64,000 nt of DNA from Marivita sp041725935 (lineage in GTDB: Bacteria > Pseudomonadota > Alphaproteobacteria > Rhodobacterales > Rhodobacteraceae), in contig JBGRQD010000003.1 in NCBI GenBank assembly GCA_041725935.1, positions 291,734 to 355,733 on the forward strand. The letters are read 5' to 3'. Positions 33,723 to 42,535 of the stretch are shown here, piece after piece. The notes beneath the pieces are model-generated. The model had not been told where the DNA came from and made no database searches. It was given only the letters and a program-made list of their open reading frames with translations. A program made the position numbers and the translations under genes. The stretch's first letter is position 1; every line of letters starts with the position of its first letter.

Positions 33723-34651
33723 GATGTCTGTTCGGAAGGGGCCGGGGGCACCGGCGTGATGTCGGCAGGGCCGGGTGCGGGCAGATCGCCTGCGACGGCC
33801 GGGGGCATGTGCATCAGCATGCGGATGATCGTGACCAGTTCCTTGGGCATCTTGCGGCGGTCCGTGACGCGATCGAGCATTCCGTGCTCCAGCAGGTATT
33901 CCGCGCGCTGGAACCCTTCGGGCAATTTCTCGCGGATCGTCTGTTCGATCACGCGTGGACCGGCAAAGCAGATCAGCGCGCCGGGTTCGGCGATCTGGAC
34001 ATCGCCCAGCATCGCGTAAGACGCGGTCACGCCGCCGGTCGTGGGGTGTGTCAGGACAACGATATAGGGCAGGTTCGCTTCCTTGAGCATCTGCACGGCG
34101 ACGGTGGTGCGGGGCATCTGCATCAGGCTCAGGATGCCTTCCTGCATGCGCGCGCCACCTGCAGCCGAGAACAGAACCAAGGGACGCCGCAGTTCGACGG
34201 CCTTTTCGGCGGCGGCGATGATGGCGTTGCCGACATACATGCCCATCGAGCCGGCCATGAAGCTGAAATCCTGCGCCGCCGCCACGATGGGCGTGCGGCC
34301 GATTTCGCCGGTGGCGACCAGCATTGCCTCTTTTTCGCCGGTGGTTTTCTGCGCCGCGCGCATCCGGTCCGGGTATTTCTTCTGGTCGCGGAAATGCAGC
34401 GGGTCATTCAGCGGTTCGGGAACTTCAACCTCTGTAAAGATGCTGCCGTCGAACAGCCCCTCGAAGCGTTCGCGCGGCGTGATGTTCATGTGATGGCCGC
34501 AATGGGAGCAGACATTGAGGTTGTCCGACATTTCGCGGTGGAACAGCATCGTGCCGCAATCGTCACATTTGACCCAGAGGTTTTCGGGGATCTCGCGGCG
34601 CGAAAAGATCGAGTTGATCCGAGGCCGGACGTAGTTCGTGATCCAGTTCAT
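33719..34651 (-). CDS. accD: Acetyl-CoA carboxylase carboxyltransferase subunit beta
   Basis: The 310 residues are a complete AccD. The N-terminal zinc ribbon has four Cys in the CDDCG and CSHCG pairs (about residues 28-50). The crotonase-fold carboxyltransferase domain shows MGSMGMYVGNAI-like SMGMYVGNAII, SAAGGARMQEGILSLMQM, THPTTGGVTASYAMLGDV and FAGPRVIEQTIREKLPEGFQ. It forms the malonyl-CoA-making carboxyltransferase with AccA. The C-terminal 25 residues are Pro-rich and variable. Confidence 0.97.
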   Translation of the reverse strand: MNWITNYVRPRINSIFSRREIPENLWVKCDDCGTMLFHREMSDNLNVCSHCGHHMNITPRERFEGLFDGSIFTEVEVPEPLNDPLHFRDQKKYPDRMRAAQKTTGEKEAMLVATGEIGRTPIVAAAQDFSFMAGSMGMYVGNAIIAAAEKAVELRRPLVLFSAAGGARMQEGILSLMQMPRTTVAVQMLKEANLPYIVVLTHPTTGGVTASYAMLGDVQIAEPGALICFAGPRVIEQTIREKLPEGFQRAEYLLEHGMLDRVTDRRKMPKELVTIIRMLMHMPPAVAGDLPAPGPADITPVPPAPSEQTS

Positions 34652-34717
34652 GCAGTGCGGCTCCCGTCACCCTGTCTTAGCTGCGTGTGATCTAAGGCGC
34701 TTGCGGTGGAAATGCAA

Positions 34718-35632
34718 TCAACCGTGCGGCGTGAGATTTGACCGGGCCGGGCCGCGTTTGACGCCCAGTTGGCGTTCCCGCCAGATGATCAGGACGCCTG
34801 CGCCGACGATCACGACAGAGCCGATCATCGTGTGGATGGTCGGGATTTCGCCAAAGATCGTATAGCCGATAATCAGGGCAAACAGGATCGACGCGTAGTC
34901 GAAGGGGGCAATAACAGCAGCTTCGGCATTTCGGTAGGCCTCGGTCAGCAGGATCTGCGCCACTCCTCCGATGAACCCCGCGCCGATCAATTGGCTGGCG
35001 GTGAGCGCGTCGGGCATGACCCAGCCGAAGGGCGAGGTGAGCAGTGACAGGCAGGTTGCGGTGACGGCGAAATAGAACACGACAGACGAGGTGGTTTCGT
35101 GCTGCACCAGCTTGCGGATATGTACATGCGCCAGAGCCTTGAACGCGGCAGAGGCCAGGACCAGTGCCACACCCCACTTGGCGGAGGTTCCCATCGCCTC
35201 ATTGCCCAGTTGTGGCAGCATCACGATCACCACGCCCACAAGGCCGATGACGACGGCGGACATCCGCACCAACCGTATCTTTTCACCCAGCAGCAGGGCC
35301 GCGAAAATCACTGTCAGGATTGGCGCGGCATAGCCCAGAACCGTGACCTCGGGCAGTGGCAGGAGACCGAGGGCCGCAAATCCGCACGCCATGGCACTGA
35401 CGCCGATCAGGCCGCGCCAGAAATGCCCCGCGGGGTTGCGTGTGCGCAAGCCGGTGCTGAGGTCACGCCGCAGGACCAGCCAGCCGATGATCACGGGAAG
35501 CGCGAAAAAGGATCGGAAGAACACCGCTTCGCCGGGCGGCACAACGTCAGAGCTGGCCTTGATCAGGGCTGCCATGAAGACGAATAGCAAGACGGCGCTG
35601 AGTTTCAGCACCATTCCGCGCAGCGGGGACAT
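34718..35632 (-). CDS. DMT-superfamily (EamA) transporter
   Basis: The 304 residues have ten predicted membrane segments and two EamA repeats; LRGMVLKLSAVLLFVFMAAL begins the first, and VVPPGEAVFFRSF is the usual cytoplasmic signature. The substrate is unknown; the family includes amino-acid and metabolite exporters. ATG at 35632 gives MSPLRGMVLK and is preferred to a start 57 bases upstream that adds a hydrophilic stretch. A second EamA transporter occurs at 52327-53226. Confidence 0.87.
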   Translation of the reverse strand: MSPLRGMVLKLSAVLLFVFMAALIKASSDVVPPGEAVFFRSFFALPVIIGWLVLRRDLSTGLRTRNPAGHFWRGLIGVSAMACGFAALGLLPLPEVTVLGYAAPILTVIFAALLLGEKIRLVRMSAVVIGLVGVVIVMLPQLGNEAMGTSAKWGVALVLASAAFKALAHVHIRKLVQHETTSSVVFYFAVTATCLSLLTSPFGWVMPDALTASQLIGAGFIGGVAQILLTEAYRNAEAAVIAPFDYASILFALIIGYTIFGEIPTIHTMIGSVVIVGAGVLIIWRERQLGVKRGPARSNLTPHG

Positions 35633-35716
35633 ACGTTCTCCGGGTTCGGGTTGTCCTGACAACCTGCCCGCCCGGCGGGGGAAGGTCAATCCGGCGGTCT
35701 TGCGCCGCTGCCCCGC

Positions 35717-36457
35717 TCAGGCCAGCAGCACTTCGTAAAGCAATTTGAACGACACCACCGCAAGCGCGATCTCGATCAGGATGAAAAACGCGCGTTCGGG
35801 CAGCGCGCGCGAGATCATCGACCCGCTCCATGCGCCGGCAAGGGCAAAGGGGGCGAGCCAGATCGCCTGCGAGAGGCTGTCCCACGTGATCTGCCCGGCA
35901 AGGATGAAGGGCGGGACCTTGATCAGGTTCACGATGGAGAAAAAGATCGCGGTGGTGCCGAGATAGACCATCTTGTCGAGCTTCTGCGGCAGCACGTAGG
36001 CTTGGTAGGGTGGCCCGCCGGCGTGGGAGATATAGCTGGTCAGCCCGGTCACGGTCCCCCAGAACAGGCCGCGCGGCACATCGGCGGGGCGGGGCACCAC
36101 GGGGGTCTTGGACAACCGGCCCCGCAGAGCCGTGGCAAGGTAGTAGAGCCCAATGCATGCGACCAAGAGCTTGCCTGCATCGCCCGGCACAAAGGACACG
36201 GCGGCAAACCCGAAAAGGATGCCGACAATGGCACCGGGCACGAGAATCTTGATGTTGCGCAACGAGAACGCCCTGCGAAAGAGATAGATGGCATAGACAT
36301 CGGCCACGATGTAGATCGGCAGCAACAGGCCTGCGGCGCGGGCCGGGTCCATGAACAGGGACATCAACGGGACCGCAAGGATCGCGATCATCGGGACCCC
36401 GCCTTTCGACAGGCCCATCAGGAACGAGGCCAGCCCCGCGACGATCCAGAAATCCAC
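35717..36457 (-). CDS. TauE/SafE-family membrane protein
   Basis: A 246-residue TauE/SafE (sulfite exporter TauE, COG0730) protein with seven to eight membrane segments. It begins with the family motif GLSKGGVPMIAILAVPLM and has the second-repeat motif GLTSYISHAGGPPYQAYVL. Family members export sulfoacetate, sulfite or related organic anions; the substrate here is unknown. The start is GTG at 36457, with only a weak ribosome-binding site. Confidence 0.88.
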   Translation of the reverse strand: MDFWIVAGLASFLMGLSKGGVPMIAILAVPLMSLFMDPARAAGLLLPIYIVADVYAIYLFRRAFSLRNIKILVPGAIVGILFGFAAVSFVPGDAGKLLVACIGLYYLATALRGRLSKTPVVPRPADVPRGLFWGTVTGLTSYISHAGGPPYQAYVLPQKLDKMVYLGTTAIFFSIVNLIKVPPFILAGQITWDSLSQAIWLAPFALAGAWSGSMISRALPERAFFILIEIALAVVSFKLLYEVLLA

Positions 36458-36553
36458 TCCACGCCCCGCGTCATTGTTTCACGCACAGGTCGCATGTCGG
36501 ATGAGGATTGCCAAGCGGCGGTGGGATCACCGCGCGCCAATCGGTTGAGATGG

Positions 36554-36931
36554 TTACGCCGTTTCGCGGCAATGCCTGCGGAAGGACCGTTTGAGCATGT
36601 CCAGTTCCGCACGCAGCAGCGACATCTCTGCGCGGATGTCTTCTCCGGCAGCATCGCCCGCGATGATCGAGAAATTGCCAAGCGCCTGACCGAGTGTGGA
36701 TTCCGAGATCATGAAAGTATGCACCCCATCCGCCAGGAAATGCGCCGGAACCGGCACCTTGAGCAGCCAGGAACCCGGGTCCGGTAACGGGTCGAGAGAT
36801 ACGTCCGGCACGGGTTTGTCCTGTACCCGCACCTCGATCTTGGGGGTGGGGCTGTCGTCGCTGTCCCCAGCGATCACGCCTTCCCAGACACCTTCGAAGA
36901 AACGGGCTTTGGACATGGAATAGGCGGTCAT
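36554..36931 (-). CDS. Hypothetical protein, 125 aa
   Basis: No family recognised. A soluble 125-residue protein with a beta-rich first part (IEVRVQDKPVPDVSLDPLP, GSWLLKVPVPAHFLADGVHTF) and a C-terminal helix with coiled-coil periodicity (DIRAEMSLLRAELDMLKRSF). It starts 10 bases after the DUF6478 gene and is probably co-expressed and functionally linked with it. ATG at 36931 is used; an ATG five codons later is equally possible. Confidence 0.72.
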   Translation of the reverse strand: MTAYSMSKARFFEGVWEGVIAGDSDDSPTPKIEVRVQDKPVPDVSLDPLPDPGSWLLKVPVPAHFLADGVHTFMISESTLGQALGNFSIIAGDAAGEDIRAEMSLLRAELDMLKRSFRRHCRETA

Positions 36932-36941
36932 GATCGGCTTC

Positions 36942-37715
36942 TCACATTTCGGCCCGGGGGCGACGGCTGAAATACAGGTCGCGCAGGATCACCTGGCTCA
37001 TCTCGGGATTTTCGAAGATCAGGTCGATCCAGACCTTCTCGACACGTTTTTCATTCAGCTTGGTATAGGCAAGGTCGAATTCCACAGCGAGTTCGCGGTC
37101 GTTGAGCGGCAGTTCGCGGACGATCTGTTCGGTGTTCGGACCGTGCTGGATGTTCAGGCGGGCGAAGATCTCGAGCGGCCGTTCCAGTTCAACGATCAGG
37201 TCGCAGCGGACGAGGTGCTTGCGCTTGAGATCGACGGTTGCCCCTACGGGCAGGTCGATGACGAGCGACAGGTAGGAGCCGTCAAAGCGGAACACGTCCA
37301 GCCGCAGGCCGTAGGCCGCCAGGTCATCAGCACTGGTGTTGCGCAACTGGCGCAGGGTCAGTTCGGATTGCGCGCAGTCGTGAAACAGTGTGACCTCGCG
37401 CCCGAGCATCGACTTGTTCTCGACCGAGGAGATGCCCTGAACCGGCAGGGGGCCGCACCAGATTTCCGGCCGCCAGGACCAGTCCGCGTCATAGGGGATC
37501 GGCTTTGACTGGTTGCCGAGGACAGGCAGCGCAAGTCGGTCATCCGCGACATGCAGCAGTTCATCCAGATAGTACTTGAGCCGCCGGGCCGCGGCACGGT
37601 TCCGGCGCAGATCGCGCAGGTCCATGCTGCGCGCGGTCTCTGCCCAGCGGCGAAACCGTCTGAGCGCGGATTGCTGGATCACACGATCAAGAAGACCGGG
37701 TTTCATTTCCGTCAT
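36942..37715 (-). CDS. DUF6478-family protein
   Basis: The 257 residues match what I recall as DUF6478, a Rhodobacteraceae-type family of unknown function. The N-terminal RVIQQSALRRFRRWAETAR region is basic and helical, followed by a beta-rich globular part (PEIWCGPLPVQGISSVENK, EVTLFHDCAQSELTLRQLRN, GSYLSLVIDLPVG). There is no signal peptide. It lies between the ilvD-coupled lipoprotein gene (62 bases away) and the 125-aa protein. Confidence 0.75.
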   Translation of the reverse strand: MTEMKPGLLDRVIQQSALRRFRRWAETARSMDLRDLRRNRAAARRLKYYLDELLHVADDRLALPVLGNQSKPIPYDADWSWRPEIWCGPLPVQGISSVENKSMLGREVTLFHDCAQSELTLRQLRNTSADDLAAYGLRLDVFRFDGSYLSLVIDLPVGATVDLKRKHLVRCDLIVELERPLEIFARLNIQHGPNTEQIVRELPLNDRELAVEFDLAYTKLNEKRVEKVWIDLIFENPEMSQVILRDLYFSRRPRAEM

Positions 37716-37777
37716 GAGCTGCTCGCCCCTGATGATGCCCTGTGTCCGTCACTGTTCCGTTCCGGTTGCCCAGCATA

Positions 37778-38467
37778 TTACAGATCGCGGCTTGCAAATA
37801 AACGGCCAAGTCGTGTTTCCAGCAGTTCTGTAGCAGATTGCGACCGTTCTGCACTTGTAGGCGCGTCAGGAACCGCATTAGCGCGAATGGCTAAAGAAAC
37901 CGTGTTCAGGAACGCAGCCCCCTGCGCACCCAGCATCGGGCTGTCTTGTGGCGCGTAAAGCGTCACACCGATCAGGTGGCGACCAATGACAAACGCGCCG
38001 CGCCAGTGTCTGGGGGCGCTGCCGTCGAAAGCGGATTCTCCTCCGGAGGCCATCTGACCCACGTCAAGCCCGCTGAGTTCGCGGGCCTGTAAGAGCGTGG
38101 TGCCCAGTGCATCCGCGAGGTCCGACGGGCTTGGAGCAGTGCCATCAGCGGGGTTGACGGTCACGGTCATGAGCGCGGGTTCGACGATCGGACCGTCCTG
38201 ACCGCCGGACATGATGTTGCAGCTTGCGATGGCAGCGAACCCGCCTCGCGACGTGCTGCGCAGCGTGGTGGGGTCGATGCAATAGCCGTCAGGTCCGGTG
38301 ACGGTGATCGCCCCGCGCGCCAGCTGGGCAGATGCGACCAGTTTCGGTGTCACGGTTGCATCGGTCGCGAGCAAGGACATGGTGCCGGATGCATCGGTCT
38401 CGCTGCATCCGATCAGATATGCCGCGCCCAGAAGCGCGGCACACCACCTATGACGTGCCCTGATCAA
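37778..38467 (-). CDS. Hypothetical lipoprotein
   Basis: A 229-residue protein of unknown function with a basic-hydrophobic N-terminus and lipobox LIGC (Cys21), so it is probably anchored to a membrane facing the periplasm. The mature part has two Cys (GYCIDPTTLRS, ASCNIMSGG). TTG at 38467 overlaps the ilvD stop as TTGA and gives the lipoprotein signal. A longer frame to 38557 would run inside ilvD and place the signal 30 residues from the start, so TTG is preferred. Confidence 0.7.
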   Translation of the reverse strand: MIRARHRWCAALLGAAYLIGCSETDASGTMSLLATDATVTPKLVASAQLARGAITVTGPDGYCIDPTTLRSTSRGGFAAIASCNIMSGGQDGPIVEPALMTVTVNPADGTAPSPSDLADALGTTLLQARELSGLDVGQMASGGESAFDGSAPRHWRGAFVIGRHLIGVTLYAPQDSPMLGAQGAAFLNTVSLAIRANAVPDAPTSAERSQSATELLETRLGRLFASRDL

Positions 38468-40227
38468 AGATCCGAATACACGTGTTTTTCGCCTTCGGCC
38501 CCCGGATGGGTCACAGCCCCCTTGTAGGTTGGACCGACAAGTTTGGCGAATTTCCAAACCGCACCCGAGGTGTAGATCGTTTCACGCGGTCCGGCCCACT
38601 CTGACTTGCGCTTGGCCATTTCTTCGTCCGAGACATCGACGGTCAGAGCGCCTTTCACGGCGTCGATGGTGATCATGTCGCCATTCTTGAGCAGGGCGAT
38701 CGGGCCGCCCTGTGCCGCCTCGGGGCCGACATGGCCGACACAGAAGCCGCGCGTTGCACCCGAGAAACGCCCGTCTGTGATGAGCGCCACCTTCTTGCCC
38801 ATGCCCTGACCGGACAGGGCCGCGGTTGTGGACAGCATTTCGCGCATGCCTGGCCCACCGGCGGGACCTTCGTTGCGGATGACGATGACCTCGCCTTCCT
38901 TGTAGCCGCGCGCCTTTACGGCGGCAAAGGCGTCTTCCTCGCATTCGAAAACGCGGGCCGGGCCAGTGAAAACCTGATCCTCGGCCTTGATGCCGGCCAC
39001 CTTCACGATGGCACCTTCCGGAGCAAGATTGCCTTTGAGGCCAACAACGCCGCCGGTTTTGGTGATCGGGGTCTCGATGGAATAGATCACCTTGCCGTCG
39101 GCTTCGCGTTCGATGCGGTCAAGCTCTTCGCCGATGGTGCGGGTGGAGGCGGTGATGCAGTCTTCGTGGATCAGGCCCGCCTTGCGCAGTTCCTTCATCA
39201 CGACGGGAATGCCGCCCGCATCGTAGAGATCCTTGGCGACATACGCGCCACCCGGTTTCAGATCGACAAAATAGGGCGTGTCGCGGAAGATCTCGCAGAC
39301 ATCTTCGAGGTAGAACTCGATCCCGGCCTCATGCGCGATGGCGGGCAGGTGCAGACCTGCGTTTGTGGAGCCACCGGTGCAGGCAACGACGCGTGCCGCG
39401 TTTTCGAGCGCCTTGCGGGTGACCACATCGCGCGCGCGGATGCGCTGTTCGATCAGGTCCATGACCGCGCGACCGGACGCTTCGCCATAGGCATCGCGGG
39501 ATTCGTAGGGTGCGGGCATGCCCGAAGAGTTGAACAGCGCCAGCCCGATGGCCTCAGAGACGCAGGCCATGGTGTTGGCGGTAAACTGGCCACCGCAGGC
39601 CCCGGCGCTGGGGCACGCCACGCGTTCGAGCATGTCGAGCGCCTTGTCTGACATCTCATTGTTCTGATGACGGCCAACCGCTTCGAACATGTCCTGCACG
39701 GTCAGATCGCGCGAGCGGAAATCTTCGGGGATCTCGTCGACCTGCGGGGCGCGGCCCGGCAGGATCGACCCACCATAGATGAAGACCGACGGCACGTTGA
39801 GACGCACCATCGCCATCATCATGCCGGGCAGGGATTTGTCGCAGCCCGCAAGCCCCACAACCGCGTCATAGGAATGGCCGCGCATGGTCAGTTCGACCGT
39901 GTCGGCAATCGCTTCGCGTGAGGCCAGCGAAGAGCGCATGCCTTCGTGACCCATCGCAATGCCGTCGGTGACGGTGATTGTGGTGAATTCGCGGGGAGTG
40001 CCCATCGCCTGCTTCACGCCCATTTTGACGGCCTGGGCCTGACGGTTGAGCGCGATGTTGCAGGGGGCGGCTTCGTTCCAGCAGGTGGCAACACCGACAA
40101 GAGGCTGGTGGATTTCTTCCTCGGTCATGCCCATTGCATAGTAATAGGACCGATGCGGCGCGCGCTCGGGGCCTTCGGTGACATGGCGGCTGGGCAGTTT
40201 CGACTTGTCGAACGGACGCTTGAGCAT
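38464..40227 (-). CDS. ilvD: Dihydroxy-acid dehydratase
   Basis: The 587 residues form a complete IlvD/Edd dehydratase, which makes 2-keto acids in valine, leucine and isoleucine synthesis. Iron-sulfur-cluster and metal motifs are GVATCWNEAAPCN near residue 48, GLAGCDKSLPGMMM near 120, PSAGACGGQFTANTM near 195, and VACTGGSTNAGLHLPA near 280. The C-terminal RNEGPAGGPGMREML and FSGATRGFCVGHVGPEA are typical. ATG at 40227 gives MLKRPFDKSKLPSRHVT. The end overlaps the lipoprotein gene by four bases. Confidence 0.97.
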   Translation of the reverse strand: MLKRPFDKSKLPSRHVTEGPERAPHRSYYYAMGMTEEEIHQPLVGVATCWNEAAPCNIALNRQAQAVKMGVKQAMGTPREFTTITVTDGIAMGHEGMRSSLASREAIADTVELTMRGHSYDAVVGLAGCDKSLPGMMMAMVRLNVPSVFIYGGSILPGRAPQVDEIPEDFRSRDLTVQDMFEAVGRHQNNEMSDKALDMLERVACPSAGACGGQFTANTMACVSEAIGLALFNSSGMPAPYESRDAYGEASGRAVMDLIEQRIRARDVVTRKALENAARVVACTGGSTNAGLHLPAIAHEAGIEFYLEDVCEIFRDTPYFVDLKPGGAYVAKDLYDAGGIPVVMKELRKAGLIHEDCITASTRTIGEELDRIEREADGKVIYSIETPITKTGGVVGLKGNLAPEGAIVKVAGIKAEDQVFTGPARVFECEEDAFAAVKARGYKEGEVIVIRNEGPAGGPGMREMLSTTAALSGQGMGKKVALITDGRFSGATRGFCVGHVGPEAAQGGPIALLKNGDMITIDAVKGALTVDVSDEEMAKRKSEWAGPRETIYTSGAVWKFAKLVGPTYKGAVTHPGAEGEKHVYSDL

Positions 40228-40303
40228 GATGCTCCTCCCTGAATTCCTTGCTGCTTTCGGAATAGCGAACCGGGCAAGATGGCACAAGAGATTGGGCGGG
40301 TTT

Positions 40304-40394
40304 CAAGCCATTTCGAAATGGCTTGGTGCAAGCGCGTTCGAACGCGCTTGGGACGCGGTTTCGAAACCGCGTGTCCGCCGCCTGTCAAAAGGCG
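40304..40394. repeat. Array of three TTCGAA-centred palindromes plus one hairpin
   Basis: A 22-bp perfect palindrome lies at 40304-40325, another of 22 bp at 40329-40350 and a 20-bp one at 40353-40372. Each is centred on TTCGAA, with centres 25 and 23 bases apart; the first two also share outer CAAG/CTTG ends. The stems otherwise differ in sequence (CATT, CGCG, CGGT next to the centre). A fourth hairpin CGCCT-GTCAAA-AGGCG follows at 40379-40394, next to the stop of the FAD oxidoreductase. The array lies between the end of the polyamine operon and the ilvD start. Confidence 0.8.
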
Positions 40395-40397
40395 CCT

Positions 40398-41720
40398 TTA
40401 GAGGTCGAGCACCGCTGCGGCTGCGTAGGCCGGGGCAAGCAGCAGGCGGCGCAGGCGGCCAAGCGGAAAGCGGTCGGGTGGGCGTGCAAGGAACTTCGGG
40501 AACGGGCTGCTTTGCGTGCGTCCCAGAAACGTGTCGGCCAGACGCGCGCCCAGATAGCTGCCCATGGCCACACCATTGCCGTGATAGCCCATCGCTGCGT
40601 AGAGGCCAGGCTGGTCGGGCACCGCGCCTGCAAAAGGCGTGAGGCTGCGCATCAGGCACAGCAAGCCTGACCATTCATGTGTGATCTCGATCCCTTGCCA
40701 TTCCGGGAAGAGGCGCTGGAAATCAGTGCGGATTTTCCGTGACAATGCGGCTTCGGCGCGTGCTGTTGCGCGCAATCCGCCGCGCATGCCGAACAGGAAC
40801 CGCCCATTCGGCATAAGGCGGAAATAATGCAGCAGGTTGCGGCTGTCATAGCACATCTGGAGGCTCGTCCAGCCCTGACGGGCTTGCTCGCTTTCGGTGA
40901 TCGGGCGGGTGACGATGATCGAGGATTGCACCGGCAGGTAGCGGGCGCGCAGCCAGTCAGGCACGTCTTCGGACGAGTAGCCATTGGTCGCCAGAATGAC
41001 CTTGTCGGTGGTGATCGTGCCTTTGGGGGTGGTCACACGCCACGCAGCTCCGGAGGGCGTGATCGACAGCGCGGGGGTTTGGCCGAACACATGCACTCCA
41101 CCGGATTGCGCGGCATGGGCCAAACCCGCGTGGTATTTGGCGGGATTGAGCGCAAAGCCGATGGGCAGCGTGATCCCCCCGTAAAACGTGCCGCCAAGCC
41201 CGCGTTCGCGCTGCTCTTCCGCGGGGATGATCTCTGGCGTCACGCCGTAGCTTGCCTTGGTTTCCTTGCGGCTGGCCAACATGTCGCGCATGGCTTTGGG
41301 CGTGTGGGCCAAAAGCGTTTCGCCCTCTGAATGGCGGTCTGCGTCAATCTCGTTGTCCGACAGCAGCGTGTCCACATGATCGACTGCAGCGCGTTCGGCC
41401 TTGTGCCATTCCGCGCGCTGATCCTGACCAAACCGACGGGCGATCAGCCCGCTGCCAAGCTTTGACCCGCCAAGGCAACAGAACCCGCCATTGCGCCCCG
41501 AGGCGCCCCAGCCGGGCTGTTCGGCGTCGATCACCGTGGTTTCTGCACCTGCCTTCGCCAAGGCAAGCGCGGCGTTCAGGCCGGTGAATCCGCCACCGAT
41601 GATGGCGATCTCGGTTCTGTGGTCGCCCTCAAGCTGGAGCTGGTCGTCGGGCGGTGCGGTGTCGCGCCACCAGCAGGATTGCGGTGTCCGGTAAGCTGCG
41701 GCCTCATAGACGCGCTTCAT
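40398..41720 (-). CDS. FAD-dependent amine oxidoreductase (PuuB/DadA-like)
   Basis: A 440-residue FAD enzyme of the DAO family. The N-terminal dinucleotide motif AIIGGGFTGLNAALALAKAGA is present; GWGASGRNGGFC and the C-terminal YAAMGYHGNGVAMGSYLGARLA are typical of gamma-glutamylputrescine oxidase-like and DadA-like proteins. It is the last gene of the polyamine ABC operon and overlaps the PotC-type permease gene by four bases. A role in oxidising the imported polyamine or its glutamyl derivative is inferred; the gamma-glutamylputrescine synthetase partner is not in the window. Confidence 0.85.
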   Translation of the reverse strand: MKRVYEAAAYRTPQSCWWRDTAPPDDQLQLEGDHRTEIAIIGGGFTGLNAALALAKAGAETTVIDAEQPGWGASGRNGGFCCLGGSKLGSGLIARRFGQDQRAEWHKAERAAVDHVDTLLSDNEIDADRHSEGETLLAHTPKAMRDMLASRKETKASYGVTPEIIPAEEQRERGLGGTFYGGITLPIGFALNPAKYHAGLAHAAQSGGVHVFGQTPALSITPSGAAWRVTTPKGTITTDKVILATNGYSSEDVPDWLRARYLPVQSSIIVTRPITESEQARQGWTSLQMCYDSRNLLHYFRLMPNGRFLFGMRGGLRATARAEAALSRKIRTDFQRLFPEWQGIEITHEWSGLLCLMRSLTPFAGAVPDQPGLYAAMGYHGNGVAMGSYLGARLADTFLGRTQSSPFPKFLARPPDRFPLGRLRRLLLAPAYAAAAVLDL

Positions 41721-42535
41721 GCAGGGCGTTCGGCCATACGTTCGTCGCGCGCCTGCCGGACCGCCGCTTGTTTGGTGATCAGGGATGCGGTGATGACGCC
41801 GACGGTGACGATGGCGATCATGATCGTCGAGAGCGCGTTGATCTCGGGACTCACTCCCAAGCGCACCGCCGAGAAAATCTTGATCGGCAGGGTGGTCGCA
41901 GACGGTCCTGTTGTGAAGCTCGCAATCACCAGATCATCCAGCGACAGGGTAAAGGCCAGCAACCAGCCCGAGATCACGGCGGGTGCGATAATGGGCAGAG
42001 TGACAAGGCGGAACGCTTCGAACGGGGAACACCCAAGGTCAAGCGCCGCTTCTTCCAGCGATTGGTCAAAGCTGACAAGGCGCGAGGACACGACAACCGA
42101 CACGTAGCACATCGAGAAGGTCGTGTGTGCCAGAACGATGGTCAGCACGCCGCGATCCAGCCCGATGCCGATGAACAGCAGCAGCAGCGACAGGCCGGTG
42201 ATCACTTCGGGCATGACCAGCGGTGCATAGATCATGCCTGAGAACAGTGTGCGGCCACTGAACCGTCCCGCCCTCACCAACACATAGGCGGCCATCGTGC
42301 CCAGCACCGTGGCGATGGTGGAACTCATCACCGCGACCTTGATCGTGACCCATGCCGCGTTCAGGAATTCCTCGTTGCGGAGCAGCTCTCCGTACCACTG
42401 GGTCGAGAAGCCCGCCCAGACGGTCACGAGTTTGGACGCGTTGAAGCTGTAGACCACAAGGATGATCATGGGCACGTAGAGAAACGCGAAACCCAAAGTG
42501 AGCGATGTTGCGTTGAACCAGGAAAAGCGTCTCAT
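41717..42535 (-). CDS. Polyamine-type ABC permease, PotC/PotI type
   Basis: A 272-residue permease with six membrane segments. LYVPMIILVVYSFNAS at the N-terminus is the PotC/YdcV type signature, and the EAA loop EEAALDLGCSPFEAFRLVTLP lies near residue 170. ATG at 42535 overlaps the upstream permease stop (ATGA); an in-frame upstream extension runs inside that gene. It forms the import channel with the PotB-type protein. Confidence 0.92.
   Translation of the reverse strand: MRRFSWFNATSLTLGFAFLYVPMIILVVYSFNASKLVTVWAGFSTQWYGELLRNEEFLNAAWVTIKVAVMSSTIATVLGTMAAYVLVRAGRFSGRTLFSGMIYAPLVMPEVITGLSLLLLFIGIGLDRGVLTIVLAHTTFSMCYVSVVVSSRLVSFDQSLEEAALDLGCSPFEAFRLVTLPIIAPAVISGWLLAFTLSLDDLVIASFTTGPSATTLPIKIFSAVRLGVSPEINALSTIMIAIVTVGVITASLITKQAAVRQARDERMAERPA

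Noticed and set aside
36518..36533. Hairpin GCGGTG-GGAT-CACCGC after the 125-aa gene as a terminator
   Set aside because: Only six pairs and no U run on either strand; too weak to call.
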